Source: Acanthaster planci
Lineage: Eukaryota; Echinodermata; Asteroidea; Valvatida; Acanthasteridae
DNA length: 20,755 bases
NCBI RefSeq assembly: GCF_001949145.1
Contig: NW_019091665.1
Location: 10,583-31,337 of the forward strand
Direction: 5' to 3'
Of the stretch, positions 1-7,788 are shown in pieces (within the stretch, counting starts at the first letter, position 1; each line of letters starts with the position of its first letter). The notes beneath the pieces are model-generated. The model was given only the letters and a program-made list of their open reading frames with translations. It was not told the origin of the DNA and made no database searches. Both the position numbers and the translations under genes were made by a program.

Positions 1-526
1 GGGGAGAAATCTGCACAAGGAAGTAAGGGTTTTTGTGCAACTGCCTTCTATTTTTAGGAATTCTCGCTTTGTCTGTGCTATGTAGGTACTTTTCCAACAG
101 AAAGTATGCTTAAGATATTCGACCATAAACGGTCTAAAAATTATCCAAATCTTGCAATATTTTGTCATCTGAAAGGTCACATGGTTCTTTATCTATTCAT
201 ATACGTTTCGTATCCATATTTGCAGTAGTTAGGGAAATATCCGCAAAAGGAAGTGCGAGCTCTTGTCACAAAGCTTTATATTTTTCCGTAATTCTGACTT
301 TGCGGTACACTGGGTCTTGTACTCGCACAGAGAATGCTTATTGGAGCATAAAAGTTCTCACAATTAGCTAAATCTTGCACTCTTTGTGTCATTTGAGAGA
401 GCACATATTCGAACATAAAAGGTCTAAAAATCCATCGTGGTGTAAACTTAATTAAAGGGCACATTTTAGGCTCTTCATTCTTGTAAATTTCATAACAATA
501 TTTGCAGTAGGAGAATATCTGACACA
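1..526. repeat. Degenerate tandem repeat of about 225-290 bp with rearranged sub-blocks
   Basis: Several blocks recur in diverged form. AAGGAAGT with its context occurs at 17 and 247. AAATCTTGCA...TCAT...CACAT occurs at 147-182 and 370-405. CATAAA-GGTCTAAAAAT occurs at about 117-141 and 408-432. ATATTTGCAGTAG occurs at 216 and 498. The offsets differ (about 223, 230, 282 and 291), so the units are not simple head-to-tail copies: a sub-block of about 60 bp seems to have been duplicated or moved in the second unit. The third unit breaks off near 526, where retroelement sequence begins. Short ORFs here lack any recognisable domain. The array probably continues left of the window. Confidence 0.6.
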
Positions 527-1000
527 CCTGAATCTCTGGATCCACCGGGTAGTCTGTCCCTTAGGCTCACTAAAGTTGAATAGCCATCGCAAGGACCCTT
601 GATTGATCCGGTGTAGGAACCGTTTCCCAAAGAGATAGTGCTTGAAGTAATGGTCAGAGTGGACTACGGGCAGCAACTTTCTCCGAGGGGTACAGTGGTT
701 GCGTTCGGTCTTTTACAAGATACGGCTGCCGTAGGCAATCACACTGTCCCCATCGTCTCCCTCCTGTGACAACACTGTGCCGACGGTGCAGTGGCTAGCG
801 TCTGTGTCCAGAATGTAGCAGTGTTCCGTTCCAGGGTAGCACAACACCGGTGCCGTAGCCAGTGCGTCTTTGAGGTGCTCAAACGCCGACTGACAGTCAA
901 CTGGCAAGGTGAAAGCCTTCTTACTCTTGTTGTTGAGGGCGTGGAGAGGACGAACGATTGCGGCAAAGTCCGCGATAAAGCGCTAATAGTAAGACGCAAG
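527..1000 (-). pseudogene. Gypsy-type pol: RNase H domain, truncated
   Basis: Minus-strand translation shows FEHLKDALATAPVL followed by ILDTDASHCTVGTVLSQEG and VIAYGSRIL (about 713-880), which are the first strands of gypsy RNase H with its first catalytic Asp in DTDAS. In another frame, 527-676 continues with HYLFGKRFLHRINQGSLRWL and a PKGQTTRWIQRF segment, matching the later part of the domain around the catalytic Asp/His region. The usual HRPG...NADALSR end is missing because the sequence switches to the tandem repeat. At least one frameshift lies near 680-715. Confidence 0.85.
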
Positions 1001-1059
1001 ACCCAGGAAACTCTGGACCTGCGTCACGTTCGCTGGTCGCGGCCAATTTCTGATGACAG

Positions 1060-1934
1060 TAACTTTTTCTTTGTCTGTTCGTACCCCCCTCAGCCGACAC
1101 CACGTGACCCAGAAAGGACACTTCCGTCCTGAAAAGGTCACACTTCTTTGGCCTGAGTCTCATCCCAGTGATAGTGCTCCTCGAAGTCTGCTCCCCAACC
1201 TATGACGTCGTCCAAGTAGACAACTGCCATCTGCCACTGCAATCCACAGGCGCTCGAAGGTCGCGAGGGCATTACAGAGTCCGAAAGGCATCACAGGGAA
1301 CTGGTAGAGCTCGTTCTGCATTCCGAAAGCTGTCCTCTCCCGGTCCTCCTTGTCCATGCCGACCTGCCAATAACCACTGGCCAAGTCCAGCGTGCTAAAC
1401 CACCTCGCCCAGCTCAAAGCGTCTAAGTTGTCCTTGATCCCAGGAATGGCATAGGCATCATTTAGTGTCACCTTGTTGGTCTTCCAGTAGTCCAAGCAAA
1501 AGCGAACAAAGACGTCCCTCTTCCTGAAGAGCACCACTGGTGAGGCCCACGGGCCACGGGCTACACCTGCTGCGACATTTGTTCCACCTGTTCGTCTGCC
1601 TCCAACCGTTTATGGAGCAGTAACCTCCTCGGTGGTTGTCGCATAGGAGCCGTGGTCCCCGTATTGATTTTACGCTGGACCAAATTAGTCCGCCCATGCT
1701 TGCCGTGTGGACCAGTGAATGCCTCCGAAAACTTGGAGAAAGCTCTGCCAGCCTGGAGCGCTGGACTTCAGCTAGGCCCGCAGCTGCTCGATCTAAGATG
1801 TCCTGCAAATGAAATGGCACTTCCTCTTCGGCTCCTTTCCTCTGCCCAGGATTGGCCGAATGGCAAAGCTGGGCGGCTCTGGGCTGTCCCCCCTCAAGTT
1901 CGACCACGTCAAAGTCAACTGCTGGTGAGAACAA
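1060..1934 (-). pseudogene. Gypsy-type pol: reverse transcriptase domain, frame-broken
   Basis: The RT is recognised from ordered motifs on the minus strand. A pre-RT segment contains HLQDILDRAAAGL (about 1790-1830). Further on are STLDLASGYWQVGMDKEDR (palm, about 1350-1405), MPFGLCNALATFERL (about 1255-1300), an intact YLDD catalytic box at 1207-1218 and KKCDLFRTEVSFLGHVVSAEG-type thumb sequence (about 1080-1150). In functional elements these sit in one frame. Here the pre-RT, palm, YLDD and thumb segments fall in different frames, so several indels have accumulated. The catalytic aspartates are therefore visible in the DNA but cannot be translated as one protein. Known role of the family: cDNA synthesis in virus-like particles. 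This copy is dead. Confidence 0.88.
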
Positions 1935-1949
1935 CGCTAGTTGACCCCC

Positions 1950-2369
1950 TTATAGACCGTCACGGGTCGTTGGATTAATGACCCTCACCGGCACGTTTGT
2001 GTCAACCAATCTGGTGGTAACCGCAACTTGACAACTGTCCGTTGCATCCAAGCTTGGATAAACCACCCCCACCGCCTTGGGCTGAGCAGATTTGATAGCC
2101 TTATGTCTGGCTGGCACTACTATGTTCTTTGTCACTTGCACCTTTGCCGCCATAGGCTGAGGCTTGCACTCTTCCAGTGGAACTGACTTCCCATTGGTAA
2201 TGACCACATTGTCGCCCCAGAGCCTCTCGCAGTGGTATTTGGACAGGTATTCGATGCCCAGAATCACCTCCGGTTCGATGTTGGCTATAGTGCAGGCATA
2301 ATATGGGCGATTCACAATTCGGTGCACCACCAAGAGAACAGCGGGGAAAGGCCAAATTACGAGATGCAT
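1950..2369 (-). pseudogene. Gypsy-type pol: C-terminal protease region and linker to RT
   Basis: This 139-codon open stretch carries EVILGIEYLSKYHC near codons 34-47, which fits the conserved hydrophobic segment (consensus like ILGxDFL) at the end of retropepsin domains of gypsy elements. The rest is a linker with alternating V/P-rich segments typical of the region before the RT. The catalytic Asp motif that should lie upstream is absent, because the element starts close to 2369. What is seen is only the C-terminal part of the domain; function as a protease is excluded. Identification rests mainly on position just upstream of an unmistakable RT. Confidence 0.65.
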
Positions 2370-2472
2370 GATGGGAAAAAGTCGACAGCGGATCGTGGCG
2401 TCAGCGCCATCGTGCGCCTTTTCAAGGTTTTTTTCGTGGTCACGAATGGCTTATTTTTCTGAATCCTCCAAA

Positions 2473-2817
2473 TGTGAAGCACACACATACAAACTGAAAA
2501 ACATTCAGAAATACCCGCGGGTGAAAGATATACGGTGGGTTAAATGGCCTGGCCACGAAATGCTGCTGCCGTCGCAAGATGGAAGAAGCTGATAAAACGT
2601 AAAGGTAAGAGCAAGGACAGAACTGTGGTTGACAAACTAAATATCACTAAACGATCAAGACTTTGCAGCAGACATTTTGATAAGGATGGCATAGACATGT
2701 ATGGAAAAGTGTGACCCGAAATACTTTGAATGGAATAATTGGGGACAGCCAACCAAAAAGAACCACATGTGCGCTGCAGAAACTTCACCTGGCAAGATAG
2801 GGCCAGGGGCTTCATGA
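2473..2817 (+). pseudogene. THAP-like zinc finger remnant (transposase N-terminus)
   Basis: An open stretch at 2544-2714 (56 codons) contains ARWKKLIKRKG followed by SRLCSRHFDKDGIDMYG. The C-x2-H-F signature after a Trp-containing helix is the C-terminal half of a THAP (C2CH) DNA-binding finger. A preceding piece in another frame, from 2473, begins with Cys and TYKLKN, which resembles the start of invertebrate THAP-like domains. After the stop at 2712 the match continues in a third frame from 2710 (CDPKYFEWNNWGQPTKK). THAP domains bind DNA and often sit at the N-terminus of cut-and-paste transposases. Two frameshifts and loss of one clear zinc ligand indicate a decayed copy. The family call is from motif recall. 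Confidence 0.6.
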
Positions 2818-3001
2818 CACATCAGGCGTACGACAGGCGACCATGAAGTAACCCCATGTCTGGATCACGGTTTACAATTCCAACAGACAGTTAGTGCTTC
2901 GTCAAGAGTTACGAGACCAGACATGCCTGACATTGGATATTAGTGTCCTTTTGAAATTGTCTAAACATGTAATAGGCCTATTCCTAAACATGCTAAAAGC
3001 T

Positions 3002-3016
3002 AAAAAAAAAAAAAAA
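3002..3016 (+). repeat. Poly(A) run of 15
   Basis: Fifteen consecutive A residues lie between the THAP remnant and the downstream transposase piece. It might be the tail of a small retroposed insert or a simple-sequence expansion; no poly(A) signal was seen just upstream. Confidence 0.9.
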
Positions 3017-3187
3017 GAGCATTCCCTTGATCATGTTTAAAGTTGGACATTAACATGTCATTGTGTAGTGTGAGTAACTCGTGTAAGTTCCACCCTACAA
3101 AACTGCCTTTTTAAATATCAGATAATAAGTACAGGCATTTGTGCCGTTAACGGTTTTAATAATCCCTAACCATGCAAGTGCAAATTT

Positions 3188-3640
3188 TTGTTCAAATTCA
3201 AAGCAGCAATGGAGACCCTTTGCTGTATCGAGATTCCACAACCCATGGATCATGACTACCTCCACACCTCATTGCCAACTATGATTGACAGGTGCGTGCA
3301 GACGGTTATGACGATGGAGGACCTAGATGAGCTTGAACATCAACCCAAGTCTGTACATGTACATCAACAACTCCCGGGCAAGATGTTGTAGACTGTGCAA
3401 CTGAGTCTGATGAGAGGGTCAACTTTTTTCAAGGTACCATGTCCCTGTTTTATCGTTTCAAATGTACTCAAATCCACTCGACCACACTGCGTCAGCAAAA
3501 AGTTGAGTTGTCAGAGAAGGTATCAACCACCACCACGAAGAAAAGTCTTCAATGGACGACGACGACATGTAAGCCTGAAGAATCGACACCTGGACTAGGA
3601 CTGGATGTACTACCTCAGTTACGTCCGTCAAGTAACTAAC
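3188..3640 (+). pseudogene. Transposase fragment between THAP and DDE domains, frameshifted
   Basis: The first piece (3188-3391, 67 codons) carries DRCVQTVMTMEDLDELEHQ. The second piece, in another frame (about 3387-3640), carries TESDERVNFFQGTMSLFYRF. Invertebrate THAP transposases of the DDE_Tnp_4 type often have a QTD-MT coiled stretch followed by a motif like D-E-x-V-x-F-Y/F-T/Q-G just before the catalytic domain. These pieces lie in the right order and orientation 0.5 kb after the THAP remnant, so they probably belong to the same dead element. No DDE catalytic core is found downstream: sequence from 3679 belongs to a LINE. Family-level assignment (for example ISL2EU-like) is a guess. Confidence 0.45.
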
Positions 3641-3678
3641 ATGGTGCAGATCGTACATGTATTAATTCACCTAAAAGC

Positions 3679-4215
3679 CTGAAATGTATTTCTCTAAATG
3701 CGAGTAGCATCTTTAAAAAGTGATCTTCATATTTCATACCACGGATCTAAAATGTATCTGACCCAATGCAAATAGCCTAGGGTATAAAGTACCTGAAATT
3801 AAAACCGTACTTGAATTTGACGATGCTGAAATCCTTTCCATTACAGAAACCCACCTGAATGACGATGTGTTCATTTCTGAAATATTTCCATACCCCTACG
3901 AAGCTGATTTCCATTGGAGCCCTACAATTATTAAACTAAGATTTAAAAGGGTGAACATAGGACGGGATTGAATTAAATCATTCATAGACAGGACCATGAT
4001 TCAGAATGAGAGGTTTTTTGCTGTGAAGTTTGTTGCAAAAGAGGTAACTCTGTTCTTCTCGGTGTATTTCCAAGCGACAGTGATGCTATTAATGAATTAG
4101 GCAAGTATCTTGCTCTTTTGAACCTAGGCCAACTAAGTGGCCATAAATTAAGTTACACTGTTCTTATATTTTTGATTTTAACTTCCCTGAAATTGGGATT
4201 ATGGCCAGCCTGTAA
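3679..4215 (+). pseudogene. LINE (CR1/L2-like) apurinic endonuclease domain remnant
   Basis: Translated pieces match the ordered motifs of a non-LTR retrotransposon endonuclease. LKCISLNASSIFKK at 3679-3720 corresponds to the start motif (L..NARS). ILSITETHLNDDVF follows at about 3828-3870, with the ET(H/W)L active-site glutamate. LLGVFPSDSDAINELGKYL follows at about 4055-4115, and DFNFPEIG at 4174-4197 is the (G)DFN motif. Frame changes and stops occur between blocks, so the domain is dead. In living elements this nuclease nicks target DNA for target-primed reverse transcription. No reverse transcriptase domain follows; unrelated Penelope-like sequence begins by 4489. The clade (CR1, L2 or a relative) is inferred from motif spacing only. 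Confidence 0.75.
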
Positions 4216-4488
4216 GAAATGCCACAGTAAATAAGAATAACTTTTTTTCAACATGTTATGGAAGCTACCGCAACCACTTCTGCGACAAGCAACACTTTAG
4301 GTTTTAGATGTGTAAAATGATTGCGGTTGCACCATGTATCAGTCTCTTTCTTGAGTATGTGTGGTTTCGAACAGTGTACTCTGTCTTCAGGAGACTGTAG
4401 GATTCTGACTGGGAGTGGAGCGTATATGGTGTAGGGAGGGGTCCACATGTAGGGATAAGATCGGTGATGAAGCGTTGAGGCGGGAAAA

Positions 4489-4960
4489 GTGAAGATGGGA
4501 ACAATGAATGCTGAACTGGATCCTGCAGTACTGCATGACCTAAGTGTGTGCTTACTCAAGCGTGTCGGTTGGAGTTGGCAGTGGGAGAGTGAACAGCTCA
4601 AGCGCTCCAAGCACATCAACAATCTGACCTTCCTGAAAAGATGCAGAGATTCTAACATCGTCTTAGACTTAGACTCCATGATCCTATCCGCAGAAGCAAG
4701 TCCTAATCCATCCTCCACAAAGCCAGCCTTGCCCTACTCTGCCACCGCATCAGTGCCACAAGGTCCACACTTGCCTCACGCCCTCAACCCTCCAGCCCTA
4801 TGTGATGTTCTGTACCTTCCAGCCGGTACCAAACAAATCCCCATCTCCGCTCCAAGGAATCCTTCACCAGCCACACCGTGGTCAACATGAGTCCGCGCAC
4901 CCTCTCCGCAGACGATACCAAAGTTCTGTCGCGAGGTAAGTCAAGACCCAAGATCCCAGA
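4489..4960 (+). pseudogene. Penelope-like element ORF, N-terminal portion
   Basis: A 133-codon open stretch (4489-4890) contains RSKHINNLTFLKRCRDSNIV, resembling the conserved N-terminal helix (H-L-x-FL-x-RC) of Penelope-like retroelement proteins from marine invertebrates. After a one-base frame change, 4880-4935 encodes TVVNMSPRTLSADDTKVLSRG, which fits the conserved VVNLS-L-x-DE-LLSRGL(KF) motif that normally precedes the RT. Here the expected continuation is missing: a GGTAAGT sequence, a strong splice-donor match, starts at 4935 directly after the SRG codons. The RT domain is not found. Recognition is from remembered motifs; the second block is the more convincing. Confidence 0.6.
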
Positions 4961-5099
4961 TCCACCCCCGACCGCGGGTCTCCTATACCCAATGCCAACT
5001 AGTTAGGGCCCCTAGTTCCATCTCCCTCCCCTACTTAGGCAGTACTTCCCACCATATAGAGCGCATTCTCCACCAGCACGGTATTTGAGTTTTCCACAC

Positions 5100-5262
5100 A
5101 GCCCCACTGCAGTTGCACAACCTGCTCACCTTGCGCAAGGACCGGCAGGACCCCCAGCGCAGACCAGAGGTGTGCAGAATTCCTTACCATCTGCTCCGGC
5201 TGCCGAAGCGGTTTGCTTGGGCGTGGCCGCCGCTCACGCTACAGAAGCCGCAGATGACTGCT
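5100..5262 (+). pseudogene. Penelope-like element, C-terminal linker and start of GIY-YIG domain
   Basis: The frame at 5113-5290 shows LRKDRQDPQRRPEVCRIPY. This fits the segment before the GIY-YIG endonuclease in Penelope-like elements, where KD-x-P..R.GV-Y-IPC is followed by C-x2-C and YIG-x-TGR. The second frame at about 5190-5254 gives CSGCRSGLLGRGRRSRYRSR, where the two cysteines and the GRGRR stretch line up with that motif in degraded form. It lies about 160 bp after the N-terminal Penelope piece in the same orientation, so one element with a large internal deletion is the simplest reading. The nuclease is broken and the domain truncated at about 5270. Confidence 0.5.
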
Positions 5263-5287
5263 GAGTGTCAGGTAGGAGACCACATTT

Positions 5288-5917
5288 ATAGTTAGTTAGT
5301 TCATAGTTATTTTTTTAATTTAATCCCAAAGGAAATAACATCTCTGCGTACAAGCCTCATTAAAAACATACAAAAATTAGCATTCTAAAACATACATATA
5401 CTGAATCTAATTAAAATATAGAATTAATACATTACAAATCATTAAAAATCATCAATACCACATCTCATCAAAGTTCGTCTATTCCCTTCGTATGTTTCAA
5501 ATTGCATGCAGCAATGGCCCTAGGGATGAAAGAATATTTATAACGCTCGTCATCGGCAGTCGCAGTCTCCTACTTGGCTCGTTTCGTCGCTCGTCAAACT
5601 CACCTCCCAGGGGGCGAGTTACGTCACTCAGTATTTTGTCCGTCCTGTCTATCAGTCGTCGGTCGTACGCTAAGTCAAATGTCTCCTGTGTATCCAAAAA
5701 TGGACAGGTTTCCTTAAACAGCAGCAGACTTCCACGGACACCCCATACACCCCTTTGTTTCAAAATAATTGTACGAAGAAAAAGACCATACAGTCGCCAA
5801 TGCTTTCTACATCGTGCTGTCTCCCTATCCCACACTCGGCAGTCTTTTCTCTCTAAGAGCTGGTGCATTATCTTTGAGCCAGTACGCCATACTGAATATA
5901 TTATTGTGAAAATATGA
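5288..5917 (-). mobile_element. Probable LINE 3' end: C-terminal ORF piece, AT-rich UTR and short tandem tail
   Basis: On the minus strand a 123-codon open stretch (5497-5868), open in frame for at least another ten codons upstream, ends in a stop. It is followed by about 190 bp of AT-rich sequence. Next comes TTATTTCCTTTGGGATTAAA (rc of about 5320-5339), then an (ACTA)n-like run at 5290-5302. A 3' terminus with TTTCC..TGGGATTAA(TAAA) and a short tandem tail is typical of many CR1/L2/RTE-type LINEs. The ORF has no motif I can name: it is Arg-rich with a FKETCPFLDTQETFD segment. It could instead be an unrelated short gene. The strongest evidence is the 3' end structure, not the protein. Confidence 0.45.
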
Positions 5918-6594
5918 AATAATTTGAAACCGTGTGACGTATTTCTAGCCGCCGAATTTGCATTTTCCTGTCGGAAACGGATTCTGATGACTTGTAAAGC
6001 TGGCGTTGATTACCTTGACATCACAGGGCAAACCATGAAATGTTAAGCATGCCGCATTGCACATGTGCACGTGTATACACTTGTTTAAAAGGTGTACATG
6101 ATACCCGTGTAGTATGCTTATTTTGCCGCTTCCTCTTGTCTAGTGCACAAAACAGGCCTGTCCGGATCAAAAAAATTATGAACGGTATATTCATTCACAT
6201 GAGCTTTATACATTTAAAAATTGGAAAATGTTCTTTAAGGAATTCGTTAGATTCGAAGGGATGCACTCAAGGCGTCGCAAGAAAGGTTGCGAAGCTCTCT
6301 CCGGTGGGCAAAGCACTTATTATCTGCCTACGAAATAACGCGCCATTCATGGTAGAATGAATTTATTCAAGAACATATTCACACAAAGTAGTGATATTCA
6401 TTCCATTTCCTCCTTTTGTTCGTTTCTTTTCCTTTATACCCACCCCCCCCCAACGTCTATTCATCACTTTTGGATCTCCTGGCAGGCTATAGGACTGACA
6501 TAAAGCGTTGTCCACCAATCCATTAAATTGTTGTGTTTTAGAAACTGAAACCTCCTTGAAGCTGGACCAAGGAAAATTAGCCTATTTGAAGTAT

Positions 6595-6689
6595 GACGGA
6601 CGCAACAGGAGGGCACTATGCAAGTAGGTCAATTTTTAACACAAAAAGATTTTACCCAAACCAAAAATCGCCCTCTTCTTGTGTCCGCC
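6595..6689. repeat. Imperfect 20-bp inverted repeat, MITE-like
   Basis: Left arm 6595-6614 (GACGGACGCAACAGGAGGGC) and right arm 6670-6689 are inverted copies with about 16 of 20 matches, separated by 55 bp. This could be the terminal inverted repeats of a very short MITE or a coincidental hairpin. No target-site duplication was found by eye. Confidence 0.4.
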
Positions 6690-7349
6690 AAATGGGCTAA
6701 AGAACGTTGCTTCTCGAATTTAGCTCTGAAACAACCGGTTGAGGGCGGAATCTGCATTGCTTAATGCGCTCAGGTCGCCTGGTTGATCGAACAGACACTT
6801 CGCAGATGTACTCAAGTTAATTACGTTTAACGCATGAAAAACGCAGTACTGCATCCATCTCGTCTTCCTTGCGCATGTGTATTCATGATTCTCCTTGGAC
6901 TGATGATTGATGACATGATTCTCCTCCGAATCTATGTTGTCGTAGAGATAGCTAGGTTTATGTCTTCACTCCATGAGAAATACACGGAGAAGTGCAGACA
7001 ATAGACCTAGCCGTAGCTGTGGAAGCCTGTTCGGGACTCGACTTAAGCACTGCAGTGCTAGTGGGTCCAAATGGTGGGGGTAAGAAGAAATGTGGAGTAG
7101 CGATTTTCGATTAATAAAAGCTAGCGCCAGTAGGTGTAGATTTGTGAGGGTGCCTTTGTAGATTTAAATCATTAAAATCAAAGTGTTATTCTTCTGCGCA
7201 GAAATACGTATTGCTTATAGACCGTGGAACAGGGTCATTTATTGTAACAATTTTATTATTAATTTCAGTATTATTTTCTGTTGTAGATAGCACACAGTGA
7301 GGGACGTGAAGGGGTGTCATTTTTAAACCATTCAAAAAAGCTTAAATTC

Positions 7350-7372
7350 TATCTATCTATTCTAGATAGATA
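7350..7372. repeat. Perfect 10-bp hairpin with 3-nt loop
   Basis: TATCTATCTA at 7350-7359 is exactly complementary to TAGATAGATA at 7363-7372 with loop TTC. The arms are two-and-a-half TATC units in inverted orientation. Confidence 0.75.
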
Positions 7373-7686
7373 AGCAAGAAAGAAGTTGGTTTATCGCAAT
7401 TCCTTCTGCAGTCGTGGTATGCCTGGGAATGTTGCATCGAGGAAGCCCTAAAATATTCTGACTTTACTCCATTTTTTAAAGTCATACGTCAAGTTTATTT
7501 CCCCCAGAATCAAAACCTTATTGGCAATTAGAACACCATCTGATATCATGAGATATTAAATAAATGGCAGGAGAGCTTTCGTTGTGAAAATAGGGTTTGG
7601 ATATCAGTATTTGCTTAATCTCTCATTATCAGTTAGGCCAATTAAGAACAGGAATAAGAACTAGACAGCAGTGACAATGGAAATAC

Positions 7687-7788
7687 GGGAAAATAAAAAA
7701 GAAAGTAGTGCTCACCAAAAGATGTTTGGTTAGTTGCTAGAAAACGCCTAACATCTTTTGGTAAGCAGTACTTCATCTTCATTTCCCC
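7687..7788. other. Long near-perfect hairpin: candidate pre-miRNA or tiny MITE
   Basis: The core arms at 7703-7729 and 7747-7773 pair over 27 positions with 24 Watson-Crick pairs, three isolated mismatches and no bulge. The loop is 17 nt (7730-7746). Outside the core, GGGAAAAT...GAAAG on the left continues to pair imperfectly with the right flank up to 7788, giving a stem of roughly 45 bp. Mismatches spaced along a 27-bp helix with a 17-nt loop are what a pre-microRNA looks like. A palindromic MITE would look similar, but usually has longer arms and a target duplication. Neither arm matches a microRNA seed that I recognise. The strand is undetermined, since a palindrome folds on both. Confidence 0.45.

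Larger units (their letters stand above)
527..2369 (-). mobile_element. Truncated Ty3/gypsy-type LTR retrotransposon, pol fragment
   Basis: Read on the minus strand, the order is end of protease, linker, reverse transcriptase, connection and RNase H, which is the Ty3/gypsy pol order. No gag, no protease active-site triad, no integrase and no long terminal repeats are visible, so both ends are missing. The coding sequence is spread over several frames with stops between them. The 3' end of the fragment stops inside RNase H exactly where the tandem repeat starts, near 526. The more GC-rich base composition contrasts with the AT-rich flanks. Assignment to a particular gypsy clade is not possible by eye. 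The element is defective and cannot encode a complete polyprotein. Confidence 0.9.
5918..7686. other. Non-coding stretch, no gene recognised
   Basis: Only short ORFs without domain features occur. The stretch holds a C9 tract (6443-6451), a 20-bp imperfect inverted repeat (6595-6689) and a small perfect hairpin (7350-7372). Base composition is AT-rich and no RNA gene was recognised. Confidence 0.7.

Noticed and set aside
527-2369. Endogenous retrovirus
   Set aside because: No envelope region, integrase or LTRs are seen, and the RT/RNase H order and motifs fit a Ty3/gypsy retrotransposon fragment.
4248-4718. 156-codon minus-strand ORF
   Set aside because: It overlaps the Penelope-like plus-strand sequence and shows no domain. 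The plus strand has recognisable motifs.
5492-5917. 141-codon plus-strand ORF
   Set aside because: It overlaps the minus-strand LINE-like ORF. The minus strand fits better with the 3' end signals, and the plus product has no features.
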